Shown here: positions 40,870-49,449 of the stretch, piece after piece
How the letters are laid out: the number at the start of each line of letters is the position of its first letter
Numbering within the stretch: the first letter of the stretch is position 1
Assembly (NCBI RefSeq): GCF_013282745.1
Contig: NZ_CP054045.1
Coordinates: 1 to 64,000, forward strand
DNA length: 64,000 nt
DNA from: Yersinia bercovieri ATCC 43970
GTDB taxonomy: Bacteria > Pseudomonadota > Gammaproteobacteria > Enterobacterales > Enterobacteriaceae
Direction of reading: 5' to 3'
The notes under the pieces: generated by a model
Seen by the model: only the letters and a program-made list of their open reading frames with translations
Told to the model about the DNA's origin: nothing
The model's database searches: none
Position numbers and translations under genes: made by a program

Positions 40870-41535
40870 ATGGCATCAATAAAATTTAATTTCAGCAAAT
40901 TACAAAAAATATATGTCGATGCATGGGAAAGAAAAGACCCAACTATTGCATTCGAAATTAGGATAGGTGCTGGTTGCTTTGTCTTTATGATGTTTTTATC
41001 CAAAGAAGATACTGATAAAAACGACAGGCTATTTATTTACTTTCGAAACATAGAGACCCTTCACCAAATTAAGCTGTATGGCTATCATCTAGGTGGAAAT
41101 TTCGAGGCTTATATTTCTGCAAAGGAAGAGGATTTAATTAGAAAAGAATTACGATTACAAGGCAGAGGAAATCCCTTTAACTTCAATGAATTTCTCAATG
41201 AACTAAATGAAAGCATCCCTCAATTCTTGTCCCCAACAACGAAGGGTGAAACATTAAGGAACACATGGGAATATATAAAAGATGATATGAGAAACATCAT
41301 CGACGAGGCAGATAGAACCATCCTTATAGGTCTGAAGAAGCTTCCAGAAAAAAGTAGACCTAAAGATAAAACTCTGAGGAAACTATACCTATACATTAAC
41401 GGCTGTGATAATGATATATCAGATTTCATCGAATCTATTAAAGAAAGAAATATTACATTAGCATGGACTAATGACCCAACGCGCACAGCAAAAACATTTG
41501 CACAACTCCTAACTGATTTCTCTAATATGCAATGA
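40870..41535 (+). CDS. Hypothetical protein (221 aa)
   Basis: ATAAGGAT precedes ATG 40870. It is the only + strand gene between 31.8 and 44.2 kb. The N-terminal half is beta-rich (AFEIRIGAGCFVFMMFLS) and the C-terminal half helical (WEYIKDDMRNIIDEADRTILIG). No signal, membrane segment or recognised catalytic motif. The orientation against the surrounding leading-region genes suggests a separately acquired gene. Confidence 0.65.
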   Translation: MASIKFNFSKLQKIYVDAWERKDPTIAFEIRIGAGCFVFMMFLSKEDTDKNDRLFIYFRNIETLHQIKLYGYHLGGNFEAYISAKEEDLIRKELRLQGRGNPFNFNEFLNELNESIPQFLSPTTKGETLRNTWEYIKDDMRNIIDEADRTILIGLKKLPEKSRPKDKTLRKLYLYINGCDNDISDFIESIKERNITLAWTNDPTRTAKTFAQLLTDFSNMQ

Positions 41536-41721
41536 AAAGTCGCCTCAATACCCGCTGTTGGACGTTTTGAACGGGAGGCTAGATTCTACTCCTAAGCAGC
41601 GATTAGGCTGAATGATTTTTCCCTTACACGCGACCCCAATTGCATCAATTTGGGGTCAGTTCACAAACGGTAAAACAGTGAGTAAAGCCTGATCGGGTAT
41701 CCGTCATGGTCGAAATTTATC

Positions 41722-42039
41722 TTAGAGAGTAGAAAGTAGTTTTTGGTGAAGTTCTTTGGCAAGTACCTTACCGCTATCAGTTAGCATAAAAGCTAAGTTT
41801 AACGATTCATTTCTATACTTCGCTAACAACTTGTTTTTGCACAACGTGTGACATGATACTCGAAAATTATTTACGTATATGTCCATTGATTTAGTCTTGT
41901 TTATCATAGAATATAAATCCATTATGGGTGTGGGCCTAATCGCCTCACCTTGGAAACTCTGACGGTTTTCAATGATATACAAAGCTACTAAAGTTGTTTG
42001 CTGAACTGACGATATTCTCACAACGCATTGCCTCATCAT
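41722..42039 (-). CDS. Winged-helix-like regulator (105 aa)
   Basis: Start at the Met pair near 42039 keeps a compact domain: VQQTTLVALYIIENRQSF..., a helix with NFRVSCHTLCKNKLL, and FMLTDSGKVLAKELHQKL, a strand-turn-helix ending common in winged-helix proteins. Longer frames to 42117 add a hydrophobic, Cys-rich stretch that overlaps an inverted repeat. Family not certain. Confidence 0.55.
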   Translation of the reverse strand: MMRQCVVRISSVQQTTLVALYIIENRQSFQGEAIRPTPIMDLYSMINKTKSMDIYVNNFRVSCHTLCKNKLLAKYRNESLNLAFMLTDSGKVLAKELHQKLLSTL

Positions 42040-42051
42040 GCAACTTATTAT

Positions 42052-42082
42052 CGAGGTGCTACAACACAGTAGCGACACCTCG
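42052..42082. promoter_or_regulatory. Inverted repeat upstream of the winged-helix gene
   Basis: CGAGGTG (42052-42058) and CACCTCG (42076-42082), with inner CTAC/GTAG pairing. Candidate operator or leader hairpin for the gene starting at 42039. Confidence 0.5.
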
Positions 42083-42110
42083 GATATAACGCTTCTATAG
42101 TAACAAGAGA

Positions 42111-42145
42111 TGCCCACTAATCATATCTAATATGATTAGTGGGCA
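42111..42145. terminator. Strong 16-bp hairpin
   Basis: TGCCCACTAATCATAT / ATATGATTAGTGGGCA, loop CTA, without mismatch. It lies after the gene ending at 42191 (minus strand) and lacks a U-run, so it may be an attenuator or mRNA-end structure. Confidence 0.6.
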
Positions 42146-42190
42146 TTGTAGCACTTTCAATGGCGGTATTTTTGTGCAACTTTCTCCTTG

Positions 42191-42841
42191 TTAGTCATGA
42201 GTCAGTTCCCCGTATTTTTCTTTGTATCGAGCCAACCAAAACCGGTCAGTTCGTGTGCGCTTCAGCTCTTCGTTTAGCTTATTTACTTCGTTAGCTAATC
42301 TTGAAGCTTCACGCGTTGCACCTCTCACCATTGTTTTCGCTTCCTCTGGATCTCCAAACCGTACCAAGGAGTGAGCCAGCATATCCAGTTCAAAGCGCAG
42401 ATCGGCATCGTGTCGCCAGAAGTTGGACATCTGACGCGCCACACCGTAACCGCTGAATATATGGCAGCAGACGTGACCGGCTTTTATTTTTACATGACCG
42501 CGCTTATTGACCCACAGTAGCCCCCAGGCATTAGGTAAATCAGCTATATCGATTATTCCTTCTGGACAGATGTAATATCGGTACGTTCCCATTCCGGCAG
42601 TTTGGCCATTGCGGTGCGGTTTAGAACGGTCGGCTAAAAAGTCAGAGCGGCTAATTTTTGATTCAACGACAATTGAGCCACCGTCAAAACCCCAGCGGTA
42701 GCCGAACACATCAGCACGCTCTCCGCCGTAAAGCCCGCCAACCTCCGTTAGCGCAACCTGGCAACCTGGCCCATTATTACTTTGTGGGCGTTTCAGCCAC
42801 TTCACAGCTATCAAGTTGAGTTCATTGTGAGTGATAGACAT
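42191..42841 (-). CDS. PD-(D/E)xK-nuclease-like protein (216 aa)
   Basis: The core is YGGERADVFGYRWGFDGGSIVVESKISRSDFLAD: an Asp followed by E-S-K on the next strand, the usual PD-(D/E)xK arrangement (residues about 35-70). MmcB/VRR-like proteins look similar. The C-terminus is a coiled helix (TREASRLANEVNKLNEELKRT). Starts where the upstream gene stops (42842/42841). Probably DNA-processing; enzymatic activity unproven. Confidence 0.7.
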   Translation of the reverse strand: MSITHNELNLIAVKWLKRPQSNNGPGCQVALTEVGGLYGGERADVFGYRWGFDGGSIVVESKISRSDFLADRSKPHRNGQTAGMGTYRYYICPEGIIDIADLPNAWGLLWVNKRGHVKIKAGHVCCHIFSGYGVARQMSNFWRHDADLRFELDMLAHSLVRFGDPEEAKTMVRGATREASRLANEVNKLNEELKRTRTDRFWLARYKEKYGELTHD

Positions 42842-43465
42842 CTACTCCCCTCGCATAACAGCTGAAATCACGTAATCTCCGAAATCTGTCGTTTCATGAT
42901 AATTGCGCTTAATTTTGCGCAGAACACCAATAACAACAAGCCGCTGCACTTGTTCAGGCTCAAGGTCATGACCCCCAGAGTCCGGATCGTCACAACACTC
43001 AGTAAAGCGCTTGAGCGCGGAAATATCATCATGTGTGACAAATGAACGCCAAGGCTGGAATAGGTGGTTAGAGGTCAAAAGCGCCTGGGTTGTTACTGGG
43101 ACTTCTGCTTTAATTATATCTACTGCTTTAGCATGAGTTATATTACCAACCATTTTTTTATCAAACCAAACCTGCAAGTCTGAGATCGATATATCAGCAG
43201 GAATCTCGAGACTAGACTCATCTATGGCACCCTCGATAGTGCCATCAAGCCAACGTTGCGCCTCAGACATATTATTGAGTTGTAAGCAGTGAAGGGCTAT
43301 TTGAGCACCTAAAAAAGTGCGAAATAACAACCATGAATTTGACAACTCCCTGGCTGACGTTTCTATCAGGCTCGAATTCTCAATAACTAGATGGCGTAGT
43401 TTAGCGTTTACAATATCAAACTGAGTTTTAAGATCCTTTAGTTCAGTGCTTTTAGTTTTACTCAT
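42842..43465 (-). CDS. Hypothetical protein (207 aa)
   Basis: A soluble helical protein. N-terminal coiled coil (TELKDLKTQFDIVNAKLRHLVIENSSLIE), a middle helical part (FLGAQIALHCLQLNNMSEAQRWLDG) and an acidic C-terminal region with PEQVQRLVVIGVLRKI, reminiscent of a winged helix. Directly abuts the nuclease-like gene, so the two likely work together. The family is not recognised. Confidence 0.65.
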   Translation of the reverse strand: MSKTKSTELKDLKTQFDIVNAKLRHLVIENSSLIETSARELSNSWLLFRTFLGAQIALHCLQLNNMSEAQRWLDGTIEGAIDESSLEIPADISISDLQVWFDKKMVGNITHAKAVDIIKAEVPVTTQALLTSNHLFQPWRSFVTHDDISALKRFTECCDDPDSGGHDLEPEQVQRLVVIGVLRKIKRNYHETTDFGDYVISAVMRGE

Positions 43466-43507
43466 TCGTTAATTCTCCATAAGGTACTGAAATTATTTAT
43501 TTGTTTC

Positions 43508-43696
43508 CTATTTATGTCTCTTGGGAATTTTGTGCATATTCCCTTTAATTTTAATTTTGACGGCGGCAGGATACATTGACGTAATTACATGGATGTTATT
43601 CTTGATTACACTATCGATATTATCTGATTGAGATTTCACGACTACTTTCCCCAAAGGGAACCCCATTCTATTCAAACAAATCATTGAAACTCTCAT
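43508..43696 (-). CDS. Small basic protein (62 aa)
   Basis: Starts within ATGA, overlapping the stop of the gene at 44019-43693, so coupled. Beta-like N-terminus and Lys-rich tail (KIKIKGNMHKIPKRHK). The family is not recognised. Confidence 0.55.
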   Translation of the reverse strand: MRVSMICLNRMGFPLGKVVVKSQSDNIDSVIKNNIHVITSMYPAAVKIKIKGNMHKIPKRHK

Positions 43697-44019
43697 GCTA
43701 AAGCCCCTCTTTCAGATAACATTGCCAAAAGTGCAGCTTTTTCATGCAATATGAATAACTGTGGTAGTTCTTCAACTTCAATAATTGGATTGATTCGACA
43801 TACGGATATTTTGTTAATTAAAACTTCTATTCCAGAAGTTAGTTCACATTCACAATTTTTGATGGCACTAATAATAATCTTTTTATCAAAACAATTTAAG
43901 GCACCAAGTTTTTTTATCACATAAAATACATCAACTAACTTATCAAACTTAAGAGTTATTAATTCACAAATTGAATGAAACTCAATGGAATGGCCTTTAA
44001 CTTTCATTATGTATTTCAT
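43693..44019 (-). CDS. Hypothetical protein (108 aa)
   Basis: ATG 44019 follows CCGGAGGTGAAG, a strong ribosome-binding site; a GTG two codons earlier is less likely. The alternating strand/helix pattern (KGHSIEFHSICELITLKFDKLVDVFYVIKKL) suggests a small alpha/beta domain. It carries both the ATTACC operator and the CCGGAG leader hairpin. The family is not recognised. Confidence 0.65.
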   Translation of the reverse strand: MKYIMKVKGHSIEFHSICELITLKFDKLVDVFYVIKKLGALNCFDKKIIISAIKNCECELTSGIEVLINKISVCRINPIIEVEELPQLFILHEKAALLAMLSERGALA

Positions 44020-44025
44020 CTTCAC

Positions 44026-44048
44026 CTCCGGTTATGAGCGATTGCCCT
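44026..44048 (-). promoter_or_regulatory. CCGGAG leader hairpin, copy 4
   Basis: Minus strand: GGGC-AATC-GCTC (one G-T wobble), then ATAACCGGAGG. The closing pair changes from T-A to C-G relative to other copies. Confidence 0.6.
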
Positions 44049-44057
44049 ACAATCAAT

Positions 44058-44077
44058 ATTACCATTTATACGGTAAT
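44058..44077. promoter_or_regulatory. ATTACC-N8-GGTAAT operator, copy 4
   Basis: ATTACC ATTTATAC GGTAAT, 39 bases before the start at 44019. Confidence 0.7.
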
Positions 44078-44229
44078 AAACAAGTAAAAAGTACAGATAT
44101 CTGTTATAGTTTTTTAACCAGAAAAAAAGTTGCCGCGTCAAAATACGACATATGTCAAATTATTAGAATTATCACTGTAGAAATTTAGTTAATAACTACT
44201 AAACAACTAATTAAAAATAGGAATAGATT

Positions 44230-44409
44230 ATGAATACAATATTTACAGACCCTTACTACGAATCTGCTGAAGGTGAATTAGTTACGAAGAAACGAGCACT
44301 ATTAGAACTCAAAAAACATGGTATTGAAGATCCAACTGAATTTTTTAATGAGCTAAATGAAAAAGAACACTATGACGCTCAAGAAGTTCTTCGATGGCTG
44401 GGTTATTAA
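44230..44409 (+). CDS. Short acidic protein (59 aa)
   Basis: A small gene with AGGA 8 bases before ATG. The protein begins MNTIFTDPYYESAEGELVT and continues as charged helices to VLRWLGY. Clean codon structure, good ribosome-binding site and a position between regulatory sequences support it. Function unknown. Confidence 0.6.
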   Translation: MNTIFTDPYYESAEGELVTKKRALLELKKHGIEDPTEFFNELNEKEHYDAQEVLRWLGY

Positions 44410-44454
44410 ATCTATCATTCATATATAAAGCACTTTTAAAACCAACAGCCGATA

Positions 44455-44490
44455 CCAATGCCACCAATGCCACCAATGCCACCAATGCCA
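44455..44490 (+). repeat. Four 9-bp tandem repeats
   Basis: Unit CCAATGCCA, four perfect copies, directly before the first 198-bp repeat. Confidence 0.85.
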
Positions 44491-44637
44491 CCGTTGTCAC
44501 CGTTTTCCACATGAGCCGAGCCAGCCAGTAAGCCCCCACCAAAGGGGGCGATGTGGCGGGAGCGTCCCCGCGCGGAACAAGCACGGGGCGGCGATTGTGG
44601 TAAACGTTGGCAACTATTATCACTGAGTGCCTCCTGA

Positions 44638-44655
44638 TTTTGTGCATGCACAAAA
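44638..44655. promoter_or_regulatory. Dispersed 18-bp palindrome, copy 6 (exact)
   Basis: In the first 198-bp repeat; symmetric to 22 bp (GA...TC). Confidence 0.75.
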
Positions 44656-44835
44656 TCACCTAATACTAACAGTCGAAACCAGAGCCGCCGTTGTCACCGT
44701 TTTCCACATGAGCCGAGCCAGCCAGTAAGCCCCCCACCAAAGGGGGCGATGTGGCGGGAGCGTCCCCGCGCTGAGCAAGCACGGGGCGGCGATTGTGGTA
44801 AACGTTGGCAACTATTATCACTGAGTGCCTCCTGA

Positions 44836-44853
44836 TTTTGTGCATGCACAAAA
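44836..44853. promoter_or_regulatory. Dispersed 18-bp palindrome, copy 7 (exact)
   Basis: In the second 198-bp repeat, 198 bases after copy 6. Confidence 0.75.
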
Positions 44854-45024
44854 TCACCTAATACTAACAGTCGAAACCAGAGCCGCCGTTGTCACCGTTT
44901 TCCACATGAGCCGAGCCAGCCAGTAAGCCCCCCACCAAAGGGGGCGATGTGGCGGGAGTGTCCCCGTGCGGAGCAAGCACGGGGCGGCGATTGTGGTAAA
45001 CGTTGACAACAAAACAAAAAACCC

Positions 45025-45044
45025 ATTACCGTTTGAATGGTAAT
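45025..45044. promoter_or_regulatory. ATTACC-N8-GGTAAT operator, copy 5
   Basis: ATTACC GTTTGAAT GGTAAT, 40 bases before the + strand gene at 45085. Confidence 0.7.
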
Positions 45045-45084
45045 GAGTTATATGTTTAAATAATCTATTAATTGCGAGGTTGCT

Positions 45085-45525
45085 ATGTATTATATAAATG
45101 ATTTAACTAAAAAAAAATCAATATTACGTATTAAGTCCAGCCAGGATGCAAAAACATTTTTAACCTGGGCTAAAGAATATTCACCGTCATGTGATTTTGT
45201 AATAAGTGATAATTATATATCTGTTATTGAATCAGAATTATCATTAGAATATTTTGGGTTTTCTATAGAAATTTTTTGCACATTATTAATCACATTAAAA
45301 AATAAGAAATCATCCTTAGATAGTAATCATAAGCTATTGTTTGAAACTCTTTTAAAAAAACCCAACGATACAATCTATAACTGCGCAATTAACTCAGGTG
45401 TAAATGCAACTCATGCATATAGGCCAATAAATCAGTTAAAAGAATATTGTGCTAAAACATCAAGTTTGACTGGAGGGCGAAACCCATTCGTGTTTTTCAC
45501 CTCAGTTAGAAATGACTTATCATGA
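45085..45525 (+). CDS. Hypothetical protein, possible regulator (146 aa)
   Basis: GAGG precedes ATG by 8 bases. The first 60 residues are alpha/beta (KSSQDAKTFLTWAKEYSPSCDFVISDNYISV). The C-terminal part (LLFETLLKKPNDTIYNCAINSGVNATHAYRPINQLKEYC) reads as a helix-turn-helix. It is preceded by the ATTACC operator and could be the regulator of that family, which is speculative. Convergent with the next gene, overlapping by 6 bases. Confidence 0.6.
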   Translation: MYYINDLTKKKSILRIKSSQDAKTFLTWAKEYSPSCDFVISDNYISVIESELSLEYFGFSIEIFCTLLITLKNKKSSLDSNHKLLFETLLKKPNDTIYNCAINSGVNATHAYRPINQLKEYCAKTSSLTGGRNPFVFFTSVRNDLS

Positions 45526-46053
45526 AACGCAGACATCAATTTCAGTTGTATTTTTAGTTAAGTTAGTAGTTATAATTAAGTTAAGATGTCTAAATTTATA
45601 TGTTGATACATAATTACCTGACTTCTCCTTTAATGACAGTTTTGATTGGTTGATAGTTTCAATTTCAGTCTCCGAAAAATCACAATATCTGTGCCTGGTT
45701 ACGTAGATATCCAGGCAAATGCTATGACTCTTACAGATATCCTTGGCTGCATCAGACAAGTGGGTTAACTCACTTAAACTTAAGCGATTTTCATCACCTA
45801 AATTTGTCAAGCATTGCTCTATTTTCATAGTCCCTATCGTGGTTTGAACGTACTCCATCATGGCTGTAAGGTCTGCGTCTGAAAGGCACCTGGTCTGTTG
45901 GAATGATGACTCTAATAAATATAAAAAACAGTGATGCGAACGATCAAAAATCTTTATTAATTGATCTGCAAAATCACCCAATTTATACGGTCTACTTTCC
46001 ATGCTTAAAAAACTCTTTGAATATGTGGCTTCTCTCCAACTACACTCTTTCAC
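45520..46053 (-). CDS. Hypothetical protein (177 aa)
   Basis: A helical N-terminal half (YKLGDFADQLIKIFDRSHHCFLYLLESSFQQ) and a beta-rich C-terminal half (YVSTYKFRHLNLIITTNLTKNTTEIDV). Soluble, no recognised motif. Alone on its strand between the repeat region and the partition operon. Confidence 0.6.
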   Translation of the reverse strand: MKECSWREATYSKSFLSMESRPYKLGDFADQLIKIFDRSHHCFLYLLESSFQQTRCLSDADLTAMMEYVQTTIGTMKIEQCLTNLGDENRLSLSELTHLSDAAKDICKSHSICLDIYVTRHRYCDFSETEIETINQSKLSLKEKSGNYVSTYKFRHLNLIITTNLTKNTTEIDVCVS

Positions 46054-46174
46054 TTTATTCCCATCCCTAATTATTAATGCTATATTAAATAAGGTAAGCG
46101 CTGAACTTTAATATTATTACGCTAACTAATTATATCTTTGTTCTTAATCAGACAAAAGCTGCAAGGTGCTATTT

Positions 46175-46459
46175 ATGCGAACTAAGTCGCAAGCTGAAAA
46201 GAAGAGTCAAATTGATAAATTAAAATATATCCCTATGCCCATTATGTGCCATATTGACGATAGAATATTTGTTGCTGAAAAATTGAGTATGCTTCACGAA
46301 CGTTATAGAGAACGTATTGCTGGCTTATATACTAAAGTTTTCTTTTTAAATTTACATGACCCTAAAATATCAGATTTAAAAAGGCTAGGTCATGCCAGGC
46401 AAAAAGCTAACCAATGGATATTAGAGTTTATTAATGGAATAATTGAAAATAATTCGTAG
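46175..46459 (+). CDS. Hypothetical protein (94 aa)
   Basis: ATG 46175 has AAGG 8 bases upstream; a GTG three codons earlier overlaps that site. Basic, helical (AEKLSMLHERYRERIAGLYTKVFFLNLHDPK). Its end overlaps the partition-operon gene by 29 bases in convergent orientation. The family is not recognised. Confidence 0.6.
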   Translation: MRTKSQAEKKSQIDKLKYIPMPIMCHIDDRIFVAEKLSMLHERYRERIAGLYTKVFFLNLHDPKISDLKRLGHARQKANQWILEFINGIIENNS

Positions 46460-47177
46460 ACTTTTTAATTTTATATTTTCCTTCAAAACATATTAACAAA
46501 TCATCTTTAAGCAATTCATCTAACACAGCACTAACATCGGTAATCAAAGGAACCGAGCTTTTTGCACTTATCGATATAGCGATGTTGACGTTACTGAACC
46601 CGTCTTGGTCATCATAGACAGATAAAAAACAGTACGCTCTTAGTGCTAATTCTGGATTTGAATACTTATCAAAATATTCTTTCGATGGCTCCTGGTTTAC
46701 TTCTCTAACTTTATCCCTAAATTGCTGATATTTATTGGCAGCAATAAGCCATTTGCTAGCTTCATTTACATCATAATAATCAGGCACCTGATCCATATCT
46801 CGGCCTGAATCAGTGAACGTTCTCGCCCAGGAACACCAATCAAGATCATTGGTAGGTTGTACTTTTTGACTCTCCAAATAGTGCCAAGCTGTTTTCGCAG
46901 CCCAAAGTGGGGTGGTCTTATTTCTCATCCAACTAAACAACGTATTCGAATAAATCGGCTTATCCAATTGCCTATATCCTAACTCGAACGCCAATTTACC
47001 TAGAAGTGTTCCAGCTTCCTCTTTTGATAAACCTTGGTTCATTGCGCAAGTTTGCACAAACAGGGAAATTGGAATCCCACGGTCTTTATTTGTCAGGGCT
47101 GCATAATATGTAGCTGCATGCTGTTCTTGTAAAGAGATCGGGTCGCCCCGATCCTCTTGCTTAGCGGATGAAGTCAT
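46431..47177 (-). CDS. Third gene of the partition operon (248 aa)
   Basis: Starts 2 bases after parB. A soluble protein, mostly helical, with a Trp-rich centre (FSWMRNKTTPLWAAKTAWHYLESQ) and a possible winged helix at the C-terminus (LITDVSAVLDELLKDDLLICFEGKYKIKK). It probably contributes to plasmid maintenance or control because of tight coupling to parAB, but the family is not recognised. Confidence 0.7.
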   Translation of the reverse strand: MTSSAKQEDRGDPISLQEQHAATYYAALTNKDRGIPISLFVQTCAMNQGLSKEEAGTLLGKLAFELGYRQLDKPIYSNTLFSWMRNKTTPLWAAKTAWHYLESQKVQPTNDLDWCSWARTFTDSGRDMDQVPDYYDVNEASKWLIAANKYQQFRDKVREVNQEPSKEYFDKYSNPELALRAYCFLSVYDDQDGFSNVNIAISISAKSSVPLITDVSAVLDELLKDDLLICFEGKYKIKKSTNYFQLFH

Positions 47178-47179
47178 AT

Positions 47180-48571
47180 TTATTGACCGCCTTCAAAGTA
47201 GCCAGTTAAGGTAAACTCTTCCGCTGCTATCTCTTTAATTGAACTATCAGATAAAAGTTTGATCACCACATGATTTGGCTGCTCTGCTTTTTTCATCAAA
47301 ATCACACAGTCGGTATCATTCCAGCGTCCCGCAACTTGTAACTCAATTTTCTTAACTGGCTTATTCTTTTTATCTTTGCCACTTCCTGCTGCCCCACTAT
47401 TCTCTGTACCATTGGTGCTTAATTTTATATCTATCACAGATAGAAGCATTTCAGCATCCATACTTTCTTCTTCAGTCAGAGAGCGGCGTTGCGTTAGGAT
47501 ATTCTCAGCCACTGATTTTAACGACACGAGAGCTGCAAGTTCGGCGGCCTCTTTACTCGCAAACTTCAAGTTAGATGAAGTTGAAGGTGCGACATTAAAC
47601 TCATGTGCAAAAGTAGTCTCAGCTGTAGAGATCCATTGATTATCTACAGGCTGCAAATATATGAATGCTTCACCCGTTTCTCCTCCCATCACTTCAATTT
47701 TTTGTGCATGCACAAAATCAAAAGCCACTTCATCATTGTGGTTTTTAGTCGCAACATTTTCTTTTGAAGTAACTTCATTTGTTAGACTTTGACTATTAAC
47801 CGCTTGGTGTCCTGAATCTTTAGTGCTGTCTGTAGGTGCTTTCAGCACATCTAGAGACATTGCTTTCAACACTTTCTGTGCACTACTGCGATCTACTTCT
47901 CCACTGTCAATAAAGGCTCGGCATAAACTTTCATTGGCTTTATGGATTTTTAATAAAGAGTTGAGCGTCCAGGGATCAACCGTTTCACCATTTTGATATA
48001 CTTTAATTAGGTAGTCCGGTAACTCAGCAAGAGCTTGCACTTTGGATACCCAAGCCCCTGTTTGACCAATACTCTTCGCTATAGACTCTTGAGTCAGGGT
48101 CTTGCCTTCAGCTTTTGCCAACGCCTTACATTCAATTATCCAATTAGCAACATCGAGTAAATTCATATTATCTCGGGCAACATTATTAGTGCCTTGTTCC
48201 CAATAATTTTCGAAATCACTACGATTTTGCAAACTTGGATCTATTATTATCTTCAACTTCCAATCAGGCTTAGCCTCTTTAGCTTTTATACCTGCAAGGG
48301 TACGCGTAGCACCATGATGAATGCGATAACCTTTATCATCCTTGGGATATACGGTACAAGGCTCACGCTGTCCCTGGCGCTCATCTAAGAACTCTTTGAC
48401 ATAGGACTCAATCAGCGCTTCATTATATTTTTTTCGTGGATTTACTACGACATAACACTCTTCAGGATCAACGTAGAACACCTGACCGGCAATGTTTTTT
48501 TGATTAGCGGAAGCTGAACGCGAAATTGATTCAAGCGCTGGAATATTTAAAGTAATAGGTTTCTTGCTCAT
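47180..48571 (-). CDS. parB: ParB/KorB-like centromere-binding protein (463 aa)
   Basis: The N-terminal ParB domain includes VNPRKKYNEALIESYVKEFL, the CTP/ParB region HHGATRTLAGIKAKE and the EQGTNNVARDNMNLLDVANWI box. The helix-turn-helix follows (LTQESIAKSIGQTGAWVSKVQALAELP, residues about 185-215). A long Ser/Lys-rich linker leads to a C-terminal domain. Overlaps parA by 4 bases. The gene itself contains a copy of the 18-bp palindrome. By analogy with KorB of IncP plasmids, this is the best candidate to bind the dispersed sites. Confidence 0.88.
   Translation of the reverse strand: MSKKPITLNIPALESISRSASANQKNIAGQVFYVDPEECYVVVNPRKKYNEALIESYVKEFLDERQGQREPCTVYPKDDKGYRIHHGATRTLAGIKAKEAKPDWKLKIIIDPSLQNRSDFENYWEQGTNNVARDNMNLLDVANWIIECKALAKAEGKTLTQESIAKSIGQTGAWVSKVQALAELPDYLIKVYQNGETVDPWTLNSLLKIHKANESLCRAFIDSGEVDRSSAQKVLKAMSLDVLKAPTDSTKDSGHQAVNSQSLTNEVTSKENVATKNHNDEVAFDFVHAQKIEVMGGETGEAFIYLQPVDNQWISTAETTFAHEFNVAPSTSSNLKFASKEAAELAALVSLKSVAENILTQRRSLTEEESMDAEMLLSVIDIKLSTNGTENSGAAGSGKDKKNKPVKKIELQVAGRWNDTDCVILMKKAEQPNHVVIKLLSDSSIKEIAAEEFTLTGYFEGGQ
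47700..47717. promoter_or_regulatory. Dispersed 18-bp palindrome, copy 8 (exact, inside parB)
   Basis: Encodes FVHAQK within the ParB linker on the minus strand. Confidence 0.75.
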
Positions 48572-49437
48572 TGTGCCACCCCTAAGAAAATATGGTTTAA
48601 GACATTCTTAACTTCTTTAGCTGCTAGACGGGCATTACCATCATCAAATTTCCAGACAGGGATCGCTGTATCTGTCGATATGCCGAAGGTTTCACGGTCG
48701 TTAATGCACGGTGTCAAATTCACGTCTAGCTGTTTAAGTTGTGCTAGATAGTCTTTATGGCGGCTTCTACGAGAGTTAAATTTGTTTGGAATGACAATAT
48801 AAGAGGGCTTCGTCATATTCTGACCTGGATTATTAGCATTAATATTGTCAATAAGTTCATTGGTTATAGAAATGGCGTCACCTACACCGCCTATTGAAAG
48901 CCCCCCCATCTCAGTAACTAAAACAGCATGAGTGCATGCCAGCAGACCTGCTTGTTGCCGGTTACCTTCTCCTGGCGGGGTATCAATTACAATCACGTCG
49001 AAATCATCACGTAAAGATTGCAAATGGAAGTATGGATAAACAACGATGCCATCACTCATTGGACGCGAATCAATGCCTTTCATTTCATGTTCAGCAGGCA
49101 ATAGCCAGATATTCGGGTGGTTGGGCATTTCATAAATCGGCTTTGTAATGCCTTCATCACTGAAGAGATCACTGGCCCGCGCAAACTCAGATAAATCAGG
49201 GATAACATTTTCGAAAAACATTTTCGTTATATGTTTATCAAAATCAATTACCAACACTTTTAAGCCAAGGCTAGCTAAATACCAAGCTTCATGCGCGGTG
49301 ACTGTCGTTTTACCAACCCCACCTTTATCATTAGAGTTACCAAAGATGGGACGAGCAGTACGAATAGCTTCTACAATTTTCTTATGTAACAAGCTAGCAG
49401 ACGAAAGACTTTTCTTGCTCTTAACAGACTGAACCAT
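48568..49437 (-). CDS. parA: ParA-type partition ATPase (289 aa)
   Basis: Deviant Walker A NDKGGVGKTTV (K43), Walker A' VLVIDFDKH, Walker B DVIVIDTPPGEGN. No N-terminal helix-turn-helix, so a short ParA with about 30 extra residues. First gene of parA-parB-orf. Upstream lie an inverted repeat operator (49490-49516) and the CCGGAG leader hairpin, so both transcription and translation look controlled. Confidence 0.93.
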   Translation of the reverse strand: MVQSVKSKKSLSSASLLHKKIVEAIRTARPIFGNSNDKGGVGKTTVTAHEAWYLASLGLKVLVIDFDKHITKMFFENVIPDLSEFARASDLFSDEGITKPIYEMPNHPNIWLLPAEHEMKGIDSRPMSDGIVVYPYFHLQSLRDDFDVIVIDTPPGEGNRQQAGLLACTHAVLVTEMGGLSIGGVGDAISITNELIDNINANNPGQNMTKPSYIVIPNKFNSRRSRHKDYLAQLKQLDVNLTPCINDRETFGISTDTAIPVWKFDDGNARLAAKEVKNVLNHIFLGVAQ

Positions 49438-49449
49438 TAATGAAATCTC

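Larger units (their letters stand above)
44491..45010 (+). repeat. 198-bp direct repeats (2.6 copies)
   Basis: Units start CCGTTGTCACCGTTTTCCAC at 44491, 44688 and 44886. The first two are full length and contain an exact dispersed palindrome with GA/TC extension; the third stops at about 45010 before it. Each has CCCCCACC...GGGGGCG and CACGGGGCGGCG GC-rich stems. No supported gene in this 675-base interval. Could be an accessory origin, centromere or ssDNA-structured site. Confidence 0.8.

Noticed and set aside
44345..44857. Two related minus-strand frames in the 198-bp repeats
   Set aside because: They repeat because the DNA repeats, start inside the palindrome, and the first contains the translated microsatellite.
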